64,000 bases of DNA from assembly GCF_947489355.1 (NCBI RefSeq), contig NZ_CANLDD010000001.1:310001-374000 (forward strand). Direction: 5' to 3'. The notes under the pieces were generated by a model, which was given only the letters and a program-made list of their open reading frames with translations, was not told where the DNA came from and searched no databases. Shown piece after piece: positions 52,810 to 62,685 of the stretch. The stretch's first letter is position 1. Each line of letters opens with the position of its first letter. The position numbers and the translations under genes were made by a program. This DNA comes from an uncultured Microbulbifer sp. Lineage in GTDB: Bacteria; Pseudomonadota; Gammaproteobacteria; Pseudomonadales; Cellvibrionaceae.

Positions 52810-53844
52810 CTAAAGAGCGGCTGCCTCCCCGGCCAAAAACCCAACTTTTACCCCCATATCCGGCAGGATACGCGGATCTTTACTGTTTATGCCAATACGC
52901 ACCCGCACTGTGGCCTTGGCGCGATCAGCGGTCGGAATAATAGCGATCACCGTGGCTGGAATATCCCATTCCGGGTAGGCGTCCAGATTGGCGTTTACCC
53001 GCTGCCGCGCAGAAACGCGGCCAATAAATGCCTCGTTGACATCGACCTCGATTTCGAGCGAGTTCATATCCACGATGGTGCAGATACCTGTGCGGGTGAA
53101 GCCACCCCCGGCAGAGCTGGGCGCGACAATTTCCCCAGGTTGTGCATTTTTTTGCGTAACGATACCGGCGAAGGGTGCGCGGATAATATGATCCTCCAGC
53201 CGTTCACGCTGTCGCTGGGCCTCCAGTTTGGCCACCTCAATATTGGCGCGCGCGCTTTTTAAATCCGCCACCAGGCTATCGACGCTGGCTTCGCTCTGGG
53301 TCAATTGCGCTTTACTGGAATAGTTTTTGTCGCGCAGGCCGGCAAAACGCTGGTACTGGCGCTGCGCTTCTCTCAGCCTGGCGTGAATACTGGCCTCCTG
53401 GGCCCGCTGCACCTGAATCTGGGCCAGGGCAAAATCCAGGCTGACCCGCGCCTTGGCATCGTCCAGCCGCGCCAGTACCTGCCCCGCCTGTACCCGCATG
53501 CCCTCCTCCACATCCACACTGCTGATCAGTCCCATAACCTCGGCGGAAACCGTGGCCATACGGCGTGCGGTGATATAGCCGGAGGCATTGAGCACAGTTT
53601 CCAATTGCCCACGTTCGGTAGCTATGGGTGTCGGGGCAGTGGCATCTGCGGGAATACTTTGCACTGGCGTGACTGCGGGCTGGTCGTCCGCCAGTAGGCT
53701 GGCGCCGGCAAATCCCATGATCAAGCCGGCAAGGGTGCCGGCAGAGACCGCCAACAGGATTTTCCGGCGCAGTGAAGGTGCCTCAGGAAGCGTATTCCGG
53801 TCTATCTTCAACTGATCGAGCAGCTCATTGGTGCTTCTATTCAT
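52810..53844 (-). CDS. Periplasmic adaptor of the MacAB-like system (HlyD/RND-type membrane fusion protein)
   Basis: A 344-residue adaptor with an N-terminal membrane helix (LLAVSAGTLAGLIMGFAGASLLA), a lipoyl-like half (GYITARRMATVSAEVMGLISSVDVEEGMRVQAGQVLARL), a long coiled-coil hairpin about 130-215, the second lipoyl half (IIRAPFAGIVTQKNAQPGEIV) and a beta-barrel tail. It would bridge the inner-membrane transporter to an outer-membrane TolC-type channel not encoded here. First gene of the operon. Confidence 0.88.
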   Translation of the reverse strand: MNRSTNELLDQLKIDRNTLPEAPSLRRKILLAVSAGTLAGLIMGFAGASLLADDQPAVTPVQSIPADATAPTPIATERGQLETVLNASGYITARRMATVSAEVMGLISSVDVEEGMRVQAGQVLARLDDAKARVSLDFALAQIQVQRAQEASIHARLREAQRQYQRFAGLRDKNYSSKAQLTQSEASVDSLVADLKSARANIEVAKLEAQRQRERLEDHIIRAPFAGIVTQKNAQPGEIVAPSSAGGGFTRTGICTIVDMNSLEIEVDVNEAFIGRVSARQRVNANLDAYPEWDIPATVIAIIPTADRAKATVRVRIGINSKDPRILPDMGVKVGFLAGEAAAL

Positions 53845-53944
53845 GCCGCCTTTTTCTTATCGCTTTTTTTCTGGACAAAGCTACTGTGACAGAAGTCTTC
53901 AGAATTTGCCACGCGCGGATGCTGCGACGTGAGGATCCGCCACC

Positions 53945-55396
53945 TCAGTGGCGCCAAAAAGCGGGAGTCAGCAGTATCAGCAGGGTGAAAATCTCCAGGC
54001 GCCCCATCAGCATGGCGAGAATAAGAAACCACTTGGCCACTTCGTTAATAGAGCCGTAGTGGGCAGCGGCATCCCCCAGGGCCGGGCCTATATTATTCAG
54101 GCAGGATGCCACTGTGGTGAGCGAGGTGACAAAGTCCTCACCGGTGGCGATCACGATAATGGCAAGAACGAAAAAGGACAGGACATAGACGGCAAAAAAG
54201 CCCCATACGGCATCGGTGACCCGACTCGGGACTATCTTGCGGTTAATCTTGATAGGAATTACCGCATTGGTATGCACCAGCCGGTTCAACTCGCGCAGTC
54301 CGGACTTCATAATCAACATCCCCCGCACAGCCTTAATCCCGCCCGAAGTGGAACCGGCACAGGCGCCAAGCACCCCCAACAGCAGCAGCGCATAGGGCAA
54401 AAATACAGGCCAGGCAGAAAAATTCTCCGAGGCAAAACCGGCGGTGGTACTGATGGAGACCACCTGGAAAAAACCGTGCAGCAGGCTTTGGTCCAAAGAG
54501 AAAATGTCCAGATACCAGAGATAACAACTGATCAACAGCGCGGCACTGACAACCACCAGGATGTAGAAGCGGAACTCGGAGTCGCGCCAATAGTGTTTCA
54601 GCGTTTTGTTGTGAAAAGCGTAAAAATGCAGGCCGAAATTGATCGCCGCGGTGAGCATAAACACGATGCAAATCAACATGATCGCATGGTTGTGCGCGTA
54701 AAAACCCATACTGGCATCGTGGGTGGAAAAGCCGCCATTTGCCACGGTGGAAAAGGCATGGCCAACGGCATCAAACACACTCATTCCCGCGATCCAGTAG
54801 CCAATACCACACAGCACCGTGAGGATGACATAAATCACTATCATTGCACGGGCTGTCTCAGCGATCCGCGGCGTCAGTTTGGTGTCTTTTACCGGCCCGG
54901 GAATTTCCGCCTTGTACAGCTGCATACCACCGATGCCCAGCATGGGCAAGATTGCCAGTGCAATGACGATCACGCCAATACCGCCAAACCACTGTAGCTG
55001 CTGGCGATAATACAGGATGGCCGGGGGCAGGGAATCCAGGCCGGTGATCACTGTGGCGCCGGTGGTGGTGAGCCCGGAAATAGACTCGAAAATCGAATCG
55101 GTAACGCTGAGGTCGGGTTGCGGACTAATAATCAGAGGCAGAGCACCGAAACTACCCAGGATCAGCCAGAACAGCGAGGTTACCACAAAGCCATCGCGGG
55201 TACGCAGATCCTGGCGCAGGTCGTAAACCGGCAACCACATAAACAGGCCGGTGATCAGGGTAATCACAAAGGCTGCCACAAAGGCACTGTGGGTGTCGTC
55301 CCCATACCACAGCGATACAAAGAATGGCGGTATCAGCGTCAGGCTGAACACCGTCAGGAGAATTCCGAAAACTCGCGCAATGACCGCAATCCGCAT
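53945..55396 (-). CDS. trkH: Trk potassium uptake protein TrkH
   Basis: A 483-residue inner-membrane K+ channel subunit with four repeated pore loops. The filter-like segments are seen around SGLTTTGATVI, FSTVANGGFSTHD, VSISTTAGFASENF and ASCLNNIGPALGD. Length matches E. coli TrkH (483). It works with TrkA, which lies just upstream in the same direction; the gap of 83 bases allows a common transcript. Confidence 0.95.
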   Translation of the reverse strand: MRIAVIARVFGILLTVFSLTLIPPFFVSLWYGDDTHSAFVAAFVITLITGLFMWLPVYDLRQDLRTRDGFVVTSLFWLILGSFGALPLIISPQPDLSVTDSIFESISGLTTTGATVITGLDSLPPAILYYRQQLQWFGGIGVIVIALAILPMLGIGGMQLYKAEIPGPVKDTKLTPRIAETARAMIVIYVILTVLCGIGYWIAGMSVFDAVGHAFSTVANGGFSTHDASMGFYAHNHAIMLICIVFMLTAAINFGLHFYAFHNKTLKHYWRDSEFRFYILVVVSAALLISCYLWYLDIFSLDQSLLHGFFQVVSISTTAGFASENFSAWPVFLPYALLLLGVLGACAGSTSGGIKAVRGMLIMKSGLRELNRLVHTNAVIPIKINRKIVPSRVTDAVWGFFAVYVLSFFVLAIIVIATGEDFVTSLTTVASCLNNIGPALGDAAAHYGSINEVAKWFLILAMLMGRLEIFTLLILLTPAFWRH

Positions 55397-55479
55397 TGAT
55401 TCCTGTCAGCCTGTTAACTGTTGTTCTGTTAGAGAGACGGTAAACTCAGTGGCCACCGGATCGATAAAATCTCAGCGAC

Positions 55480-56865
55480 CTAGAAAAAACTGAAGCCCAC
55501 CTGGAACAATTGTTCCACATGGCGTGTATGGCGGCGGTCCACCAAAAATACGATCACATGGTCGTCGCTCTGTACGATCACATCGTCATGGGCCATCAAT
55601 ACTTCACTGCCATTTTCCGTCTTGCGCACGATGGCACCGATAGAGGCACCCTCGGGCAAGTCGATATCCTCGATTTTACGTCCCACCACTTTGGAGGTAC
55701 GCTCATCGCCATGGGCAATCACCTCAATGGCCTCGGCGGCACCGCGACGCAGGGAGTGCACATTGACCATATCGCCACGCCTCACATGGGTCAGCAGGGT
55801 GCCAATGGTGTTTTGCTGTGGGGAAATCGCGATATCAATTTCACCGCCCTGCACCAAATCCACATAGGCACGATTGTTGATCAGGGTCATCACCTTGCGC
55901 GCGCCAAGGCGCTTGGCCAGTAGCGATGACATGATGTTCGCTTCATCATCATTGGTCAGGGCCAGGAAAACATCGGTGTCCTCAATATTTTCCTCCAACA
56001 GCAGATCCTGATCCGAGGCGTTGCCGTGGAGGATAATGGTGTGGGACAACTCCTCGGATAAAAATATACAGCGCCCGTGGCTCTGCTCGACAATTTTCAC
56101 TGAATAGCGGTTTTCAAGTCTGGAGGCCAGGCGCAGGCCGATATTGCCGCCACCGGCGATCACCACCCGTTTGTATCCGTGTTCCAGCCGGCGCAGTTCG
56201 CTCATGACCGCGCGGATATCGGCACGCGCGGCGATAAAAAACACCTCGTCGCCGGCCTCGATCACCGTATCCCCCTGGGGGATAATGGGCCGGTTGCGAC
56301 GGTAGATGGCGGCCACCCGGGTGTCTACCTTGGGCATATGCTCGCGCAGATAGCGCAACTGGTGCCCCACCAGGGGGCCGCCCTGAATGGCCAGCACCGT
56401 AACCAGTTGTACGCGGCCATCGGCGAAATCCAGCACCTGTAGCGCGCCCGGGTGCTCCATTAGACGTGCAATATAATCAGAAACCAGCTGCTCGGGGCTA
56501 ATCAGTACGTCGATGGGGATAGCCTCGGTATTAAACAGCTGTGGGTAGCGCAGGTAGGAGGCAGCGCGCACCCGCGCAATTTTTGTCGTTACGCGGAACA
56601 GGGAGTGCGCTATCTGGCAGGCTGCCATATTGGTTTCATCATTATTGGTGACCGCCACCAGGATATCGGTATCCTCTATGCCGGCATCCATAAGCACGTC
56701 CGGATGCGAGGCATGGCCCACGACCACACCGATATCAATGCGATCCCGCAACTCGCGCAGGGTTTTCTCGTCGCTGTCCACCAGGACAATATCATTGCGC
56801 TCGGAGGCCAGGGCCTCCGCCAGTGAGCCGCCCACCTGGCCGGCGCCGAGAATGACAATCTTCAT
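55480..56865 (-). CDS. trkA: Trk potassium uptake regulatory protein TrkA
   Basis: A 461-residue cytoplasmic gating ring protein with two RCK units. Rossmann motifs start both halves: [19 protein letters not shown] and [19 protein letters not shown]. It binds NAD(H)/ATP and opens TrkH. Follows rsmB in the leftward cluster def-fmt-rsmB-trkA-trkH. Confidence 0.96.
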   Translation of the reverse strand: MKIVILGAGQVGGSLAEALASERNDIVLVDSDEKTLRELRDRIDIGVVVGHASHPDVLMDAGIEDTDILVAVTNNDETNMAACQIAHSLFRVTTKIARVRAASYLRYPQLFNTEAIPIDVLISPEQLVSDYIARLMEHPGALQVLDFADGRVQLVTVLAIQGGPLVGHQLRYLREHMPKVDTRVAAIYRRNRPIIPQGDTVIEAGDEVFFIAARADIRAVMSELRRLEHGYKRVVIAGGGNIGLRLASRLENRYSVKIVEQSHGRCIFLSEELSHTIILHGNASDQDLLLEENIEDTDVFLALTNDDEANIMSSLLAKRLGARKVMTLINNRAYVDLVQGGEIDIAISPQQNTIGTLLTHVRRGDMVNVHSLRRGAAEAIEVIAHGDERTSKVVGRKIEDIDLPEGASIGAIVRKTENGSEVLMAHDDVIVQSDDHVIVFLVDRRHTRHVEQLFQVGFSFF

Positions 56866-56895
56866 ATCGCATGAAACTCGCGGCTAGCGCCGCTC

Positions 56896-58203
56896 TTATT
56901 CGGCTTTGCTCAACAGAGCGTAGTAGAAACCGTCACCAGCAGCGGTTTGTGGCAACCGCTGCATACCCACCGCCTGCTTTTCACCCCAGAGGCGACCGTT
57001 GAACAGTTCCGGGGTATTGTCGCTCGCATCCTTGGTCTCCGCAATGAAGGCGGTGGTCACTTCACTGTTTTCATCGGGCAGTATGGAACAGGTCGCATAA
57101 AGGAGACAGCCGCCGGGTTTCAGCAGCGGCCACAGGGCCCGCAGCAAGTTGCCCTGCAACTGTGCCAGCGCGGGGATGTCTTCATCGCGCCGCAACAGCT
57201 TGATATCCGGGTTGCGGCGAATCACACCGGTGGCGGAGCAGGGCGCGTCCAGTAGTATGCGGCCGTATTGCCGCCCATCCCACCAGGCACTGGGCCGCGC
57301 CACATCGGCGCAGATCAACTGCGCGTCCAGGCCACAGCGGTCGAGATTCTCCGCCACACGGTCGAGGCGTTCCCTGTCGATATCCAGTGCACTCAGTTTA
57401 ATCGAGGGTTGCTGCTCCAGCAGGTGGCAGCTTTTCCCGCCCGGGGCCGCACAGGCATCCAGCACCCGCTCGTCCGCAAGGAGCGCGAGCAGCGGGGCCG
57501 CCAACTGCGCAGACTCGTCCTGCACGCTCACCAGTCCCTCGGCAAATCCCGGCAGCTCGCTCACTGCGACCGGCGCGCTTAGGGTAATACCCACAGGCGA
57601 GACAGCACAGGGCCCGGCGCACATACCCGTTTCTGTGAGTTTCTGCAGATAGTCGTCGCGGGAAATTTTCCCGCTGTTAACCCTCAGGGTCATTGGCGGA
57701 TTGGTATTGTTGGCACGGAAGATGTCCGAAGCCTGTAGAGGCCAGGCGGCCTTGACCCGCTGCAGCAACCAATTGGGGTGCATAGCACTGAATTGCGGGT
57801 TGCCGCAGAGCTTTCGCTGCAACGGTTCGCGATTGCGCAGGGCATTGCGCAGCACCCCATTGATCAACCCCGTAGCCCGATCGAGCCCGAGGCTGCGCGC
57901 GGCATTGACCGTGGCGGAGATAGCCGCGTGATCGGGGATGCGGGTGTATTCCAACTGGTAAAGCCCCAACAGGATTAGTGCACTGACCAAGGTATCTGAG
58001 GATTTTTTACGCAATAATTTGCCCGCGATCAATTGCAGGCGCGGTGCGCTGCGCGCGCTGCCGTAGCAGAGTTCACGCAATAGGGCGCGGTCTCGCTCCC
58101 CGATTTGGCCTTCGGCTTTCGGTAACAGTCGTGCCAGGGAGCCGCGCTCCTCCAACAGGGCGGCGACAACCCGGGCTGCTTCCGCGCGTACATCTTTACT
58201 CAT
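56896..58203 (-). CDS. rsmB: 16S rRNA m5C967 methyltransferase RsmB (Sun/Fmu)
   Basis: A 435-residue enzyme. An N-terminal NusB-like RNA-binding domain (about 1-140) is followed by the AdoMet domain: LDACAAPGGKSCHLLE, the motif IV Cys in DAPCSATGVIRRNPDIK and the catalytic Cys in LLYATCSILPDENSE. It methylates C967 of 16S rRNA. The start lies 2 bases after the fmt stop. Confidence 0.95.
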   Translation of the reverse strand: MSKDVRAEAARVVAALLEERGSLARLLPKAEGQIGERDRALLRELCYGSARSAPRLQLIAGKLLRKKSSDTLVSALILLGLYQLEYTRIPDHAAISATVNAARSLGLDRATGLINGVLRNALRNREPLQRKLCGNPQFSAMHPNWLLQRVKAAWPLQASDIFRANNTNPPMTLRVNSGKISRDDYLQKLTETGMCAGPCAVSPVGITLSAPVAVSELPGFAEGLVSVQDESAQLAAPLLALLADERVLDACAAPGGKSCHLLEQQPSIKLSALDIDRERLDRVAENLDRCGLDAQLICADVARPSAWWDGRQYGRILLDAPCSATGVIRRNPDIKLLRRDEDIPALAQLQGNLLRALWPLLKPGGCLLYATCSILPDENSEVTTAFIAETKDASDNTPELFNGRLWGEKQAVGMQRLPQTAAGDGFYYALLSKAE

Positions 58204-58205
58204 GC

Positions 58206-59153
58206 TTATCCCAGCTGCGTACCGGGAGCGAACTGCTGCCGGTAACCTTTTAAAATGTCCGCCGCGGGCAACGCTTTTTTGCCTGGCAGCTGCAACCGTT
58301 GCAGGCGCAGAGCCTCGCCACCGCAGGCGACGAGAATACCCCGATCGTCACTGGCGATAATCGTGCCGGGGCGCTTGTTGTGACCGCTGCGTTCAATGTC
58401 AGCGCTGTAGATGCGCAGGCGCTGAGCGGCCTTTTTGTCCCGGTAGGTGGTCCAGCAGACCGGAAAGGGGTTGAAAGCGCGGATTTGTCGCTGTAATGCC
58501 TCCGCGGGACGCTGCCAGTCGAGATAGGCCTCCTGTTTGCTGATCTTGTTGGCATAGCTCGCTCCGGTATCGTCCTGCGGTTGAGGCTGTGCGTTGCCGC
58601 TGTTGAGCTGCGCCAGGGCCTCGAGCAATGCCGGGCCGCCGAGCCCGGCGAGCCTGTCGTGCAGGCTGCCGCCGGTATCCGCCTGCCCAATGACACAGCG
58701 GCGCTCCACCAGAACCGGACCCATGTCCAGGCCGGCTTCCATTTGCATAATGGCCACACCACTCTCGCTGTCCCCGGCCTCCACCGCGCGCTGAATAGGG
58801 GCGGCACCGCGCCAGCGTGGCAGCAGGGAGGCGTGTACGTTCAGGCATCCCAGGCGCGGGGTGTCCAGTACTGCCTGGGGCAGGATGAGGCCGTAAGCCA
58901 CCACGACCATGATATCGGCACCCAGCGCCGCCAACACCCGCTGGGTTGCCCCATCGCGCAGGCTCCGCGGTTGGTAGACGGGAATATTGTGCGAGAGCGC
59001 CAGCAGTTTGACCGGGCTTGCCAGCAGTTTCTTGCCGCGCCCGGCGGGCCTGTCCGGCTGGGTGTAGACAGCGATGACTGTATGCTCGCTGTGGAGTAGG
59101 GCTTGCAGGTGCACGGCGGCAAAATCCGGCGTACCGGCGAAAATAATATTCAC
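58206..59153 (-). CDS. fmt: Methionyl-tRNA formyltransferase
   Basis: A 315-residue enzyme. The N-terminal formyl-THF domain shows MNIIFAGTPDFAAVHL and the signature NVHASLLPRWRGAAPIQ, with the catalytic Asn-His-Asp set nearby (GLDMGPVL). The C-terminal OB-like domain binds initiator tRNA. It formylates Met-tRNA for initiation; the formyl group is later removed by Def encoded 57 bases upstream. Confidence 0.96.
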   Translation of the reverse strand: MNIIFAGTPDFAAVHLQALLHSEHTVIAVYTQPDRPAGRGKKLLASPVKLLALSHNIPVYQPRSLRDGATQRVLAALGADIMVVVAYGLILPQAVLDTPRLGCLNVHASLLPRWRGAAPIQRAVEAGDSESGVAIMQMEAGLDMGPVLVERRCVIGQADTGGSLHDRLAGLGGPALLEALAQLNSGNAQPQPQDDTGASYANKISKQEAYLDWQRPAEALQRQIRAFNPFPVCWTTYRDKKAAQRLRIYSADIERSGHNKRPGTIIASDDRGILVACGGEALRLQRLQLPGKKALPAADILKGYRQQFAPGTQLG

Positions 59154-59210
59154 TGGCTGGCTCTCAGTTCTGGTGTCAAGGAGGGCCGGCGGGAACGGCC
59201 AGGGGCTGTA

Positions 59211-59717
59211 TCAGGCGCGCCGACGCTGGGCTTTTTCCAGCTTGGTGCGGATGCGATTGCGTTTGAGTGGAGAGATGTAATCCACAAACAGCTTGCCGTC
59301 CAGATGGTCGACCTCATGCTGGATACACACGGCCAGCAGACCTTCCACTTCCAGGGCAAAGGGATCGCCATTGCGATCCAATGCCTTCACGCGCACCCTG
59401 CGCGGGCGCTCGACCGTCTCGAAAAACCCGGGCACCGACAGGCAGCCTTCATCGTACTGATGGATTTCCCGGTCCAGCACCTCAATCTCGGGGTTGATAA
59501 AAGCCAGCGATTCGCTGCCATCCTCAGAAATATCCACTACGATGAGGCGTTCGCGCACATTGACCTGGGTGGCCGCGAGGCCAATGCCGGGCGCGGCGTA
59601 CATAGTCTCAAACATATCATCGAGCAGTTGGCGGTGCGCGTCGGTGACCTCAGGGATGGGTTTAGCAATTTCGCGCAGGCGCGGATCGGGAAATTCCAAT
59701 ATCTCGAGTTTAGCCAT
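59211..59717 (-). CDS. def: Peptide deformylase
   Basis: A 168-residue metalloenzyme with all three family motifs: [16 protein letters not shown] and QHEVDHLDG, giving the metal ligands Cys and two His. It removes N-formyl groups from nascent proteins. First gene of the leftward def-fmt-rsmB-trkA-trkH cluster and divergent from the LysM gene. Confidence 0.97.
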   Translation of the reverse strand: MAKLEILEFPDPRLREIAKPIPEVTDAHRQLLDDMFETMYAAPGIGLAATQVNVRERLIVVDISEDGSESLAFINPEIEVLDREIHQYDEGCLSVPGFFETVERPRRVRVKALDRNGDPFALEVEGLLAVCIQHEVDHLDGKLFVDYISPLKRNRIRTKLEKAQRRRA

Positions 59718-59898
59718 AACACCTGTGACAAACTTCTAGTATTCGTTGAATGTGCGCTGATAACATTATGATCGCGCTCACTATTTACCGGGTGGCCCCG
59801 ATTTTTGCTGGCGCCTAGCGCCCGGGTCCAGCCGCTTTTCCGAGGGAGAGCGGCCCGGCGCTGAGAATTATAGCGATAAAGAGCATAGGAATGCTTCC

Positions 59899-60969
59899 AT
59901 GAAACAAATTATCCTCGCCGTCGTCTTGTTGCTGACAGTTACCCACGGCGCCCGGGGGCAGGAGCAGGTACGCCTGAACCCCGACCGACCGGATGCCTAT
60001 ATGGTACAGAAGGGCGATACCCTCTGGGATATCTCCAGTGAATTCCTTGTACAGCCCTGGTACTGGCCGGAGATCTGGCAGGTTAACCCGCAAGTGGAAA
60101 ACCCGCATCTGATCTACCCCGGTGACGGTCTGCGCCTGGTTTATGTCGACGGACAGCCACAGTTGCAGTTGCAGAGAGGCCCGCGCGCCTATCAGCTTTC
60201 GCCGGGGGCGGATGGCAATCGCCTGACAGCGCAGATCCGCCGGGAGGCGGTGGAGGATGCGATCCCGACGATCCCCCTGGATGCGATCAATGCCTTCCTG
60301 TCACGCACCCGAATCGTCGAACCGGATGCGTTCGAGGGCATACCCTATATTGTGTCCGGCTCTGACAACCATATCCTCATGGGAGCGGGCGATACCATCT
60401 ACGCACGCGGCGAATTCGCAGTGCCTCTGGCATCCTATGGTCTCTATCGCCCCGGGCCTGTGTATGTGGACCCGGTCAGCAGGGAGTCCCTGGGCCGCCA
60501 GGCACTGGGTGTGGGCGAGGTAGACCTGTTGCAATTGGACCCCGATACCCTGCCCGGCTTTTCCATAGCCACCCTGGGTGTTGCCAATACCGCCCGCGAG
60601 ATCCGCCTGGAGGATCGCCTGATGCCCGTGGAAGAGCGCGCAATCGATGCGCTCTTCCACCCTAGTGCGCCAGCGGTCGATGTGGATGGCCTGATTGTGG
60701 GCGTGGATGAAGGGGTTACCCAGATCGGCAAGCTCGACGTGGTTATCCTCAATTTGGGCGACCGCGATGGCGTGGTTGCGGGCGATGTGTTGGCGGTATA
60801 TAAGCGCGGCGCTCTGGTGCGGGACCGCTTGGCGGGTGACAGCGTGAAATTGCCGGATGAACGCGCCGGCGAGATGATGATCTTCCGCACCTTCGAAAAG
60901 ATGAGCCTTGCCCTGATTCTCGAAGCGGACCGCCCTCTCGCAGTGATGGATCTAGTGCGCAACCCCTGA
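59899..60969 (+). CDS. Exported LysM-domain protein
   Basis: A 356-residue protein with a signal peptide (1-21) and one LysM domain at about 34-85 (YMVQKGDTLWDISSEFLVQPWYWPEIWQVN...HLIYPGDGLRLVY). The remaining 270 residues are beta-rich, with a late segment GDRDGVVAGDVLAVYKRG resembling the conserved tail of this family. It binds peptidoglycan in the periplasm. The gene order def / LysM / dprA is conserved in many gammaproteobacteria; the precise role is unknown. Confidence 0.9.
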   Translation: MKQIILAVVLLLTVTHGARGQEQVRLNPDRPDAYMVQKGDTLWDISSEFLVQPWYWPEIWQVNPQVENPHLIYPGDGLRLVYVDGQPQLQLQRGPRAYQLSPGADGNRLTAQIRREAVEDAIPTIPLDAINAFLSRTRIVEPDAFEGIPYIVSGSDNHILMGAGDTIYARGEFAVPLASYGLYRPGPVYVDPVSRESLGRQALGVGEVDLLQLDPDTLPGFSIATLGVANTAREIRLEDRLMPVEERAIDALFHPSAPAVDVDGLIVGVDEGVTQIGKLDVVILNLGDRDGVVAGDVLAVYKRGALVRDRLAGDSVKLPDERAGEMMIFRTFEKMSLALILEADRPLAVMDLVRNP

Positions 60970-61036
60970 GCCGGGCACGAACCAAATACCCCGGTGGGCC
61001 CCTCTGTTTGGTCCACCCTACACTCAAAATCAGCGT

Positions 61037-62200
61037 ATGGTGCGCGGCATGGATGGGTTAACTGCCTGCATGGCCCTACTGCGTCTTGAGGGTGTCGGCC
61101 CCGCCCGCTACTGGCAGTTGGTCGAGCACTTCGGCAACCCGCTCGCGGCCCTGCGGCAGCCTCCCAGTGCGCTTCTCAATAAGCTACCCGCCCGCGCACA
61201 GTCCCAGTGGCGCGAATTTTCCCGTCTGGAGGCACAGTGCACACTGGCCGCCTGGGCTCAAGAGGAGCGCGCGCGCTGTGTGGATAGCGGGGTGCAGCTT
61301 TTATGGCACAGCGATCCCGACTACCCCGCCCTGCTCGCCGAGACCTCCCGACCGCCACCGCTCCTCTATATCCGCGGTGCGCACAAGACCCTAAATTTGC
61401 CCCAGATCGCCATTGTCGGTGCGCGCCGGGCCACGACCGTGGGACTGGAGAATGCCTGCGCCTTCGCCGCAGAACTGGCTCGGGCCGGATTTGCCATTAC
61501 CTCCGGGTTGGCACTGGGCGTCGATGCGGCGGCACACCGGGGAGCTTTACAGGGGGGTGGAACCACATTGGCCGTGCTCGGCAGCGGCGTGGATTGCATC
61601 TACCCGCGGCACAATCGGGCCCTTGCCGAAGATATCCTCGCCAATGGTGGCGCACTGATCAGCGAGCTACCTCTCGGCAGCCCGGCCGAAGCCAAAAACT
61701 TCCCCCGCCGAAACCGCATCATCAGCGGACTCTCTATGGGCGTGTTGCTGACTGAGGCAACTCTGCGCTCCGGCTCCCTGATCACCGCGCGCCTAGCCCT
61801 GGAGCAGAACCGCGAGGTTTTCGCCATCCCCGGTTCCATCCACAACCCCATGGCAAGGGGCTGTCACCAGTTGATCAAGACAGGGGCAACACTGGTGGAA
61901 ACCAGTGCAGATATTGCCACCCAACTGGGTGGGTTACTGGCCGAGCCGGCAGCAGCGGAGGCGGCCCCCAAAACACTGCCCGACCGGCGCCAGCAGGCTC
62001 TGGTGAATGCCCTCACAGGTGGGCCCCGCAGCATAGAGCAACTGGCTCTGGATACCGGGGAAAGCCCCGGGGATCTGATGGGACTATTGTTGCAAATGGA
62101 GCTGGAAGGGCTGCTGGAACCATTACCGGGCGGCTATCAACTGACAACCCGCGGAGCTACTTACTATTGTGTGGGAGTATCCACGCCCATGGCAGAGTGA
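61037..62200 (+). CDS. dprA: DNA-processing protein DprA (Smf)
   Basis: A 387-residue protein. An N-terminal SAM-like domain precedes the Rossmann fold that binds single-stranded DNA: IAIVGARRATTVGLENA, ITSGLALGVDAAAHRGAL and FPRRNRIISGLS are the family blocks. A C-terminal winged helix (about 315-375) follows. DprA loads RecA on incoming DNA in natural transformation and is also present in non-competent species. A second ATG at 61049 is an alternative start. Confidence 0.94.
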   Translation: MVRGMDGLTACMALLRLEGVGPARYWQLVEHFGNPLAALRQPPSALLNKLPARAQSQWREFSRLEAQCTLAAWAQEERARCVDSGVQLLWHSDPDYPALLAETSRPPPLLYIRGAHKTLNLPQIAIVGARRATTVGLENACAFAAELARAGFAITSGLALGVDAAAHRGALQGGGTTLAVLGSGVDCIYPRHNRALAEDILANGGALISELPLGSPAEAKNFPRRNRIISGLSMGVLLTEATLRSGSLITARLALEQNREVFAIPGSIHNPMARGCHQLIKTGATLVETSADIATQLGGLLAEPAAAEAAPKTLPDRRQQALVNALTGGPRSIEQLALDTGESPGDLMGLLLQMELEGLLEPLPGGYQLTTRGATYYCVGVSTPMAE

Positions 62201-62685
62201 AGACCCGGTCGCCGGCCGATTCCCCTACGGGATCGGCCAATATTCAATGGCCCTTAAACAAGCGGGCCGTCGATCCTTAGAGATAAGCCAAAACGCACTA
62301 TCTGACCCAGCACACCAGTGCCGGGCAGACGGAACACCCCTGCTCCCGTCCCACGCGAACTCCTGCTATGTCCCGGACGGCCTTTTATGATCTTTTTTGC
62401 CGCCATTAAAGTATCAACACCACCTTGCGAAGTTGTTTGTATTTCATTGCAAAATCATTGGCAGAAAACCTGGGAATACAATCCATTACACGCCCTATAC
62501 AGTCTATTTGTTAGACAATATTATGATCAAAACTCGGGCCAAGGACGGGCCTGGATCATACATATCTCTAGCGGAGACACACGCGACCAACGTACAGAGC
62601 CAGCTCAAACAGTACCAATAGAATACTCTAAGCGCCATCCCATACACCCGTTGTTTGAGCACTTGAAAGCCTAAAAGAGAAATAA
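62201..62685. other. Gap without a supported gene
   Basis: Open frames here lack ribosome sites and coding character. The sequence becomes AT-rich from about 62400, leading to the next gene. Confidence 0.5.

Noticed and set aside
62318-62674. A rightward ORF between dprA and the S41 peptidase
   Set aside because: No ribosome site, no domain, and a base composition change halfway through; judged non-coding.
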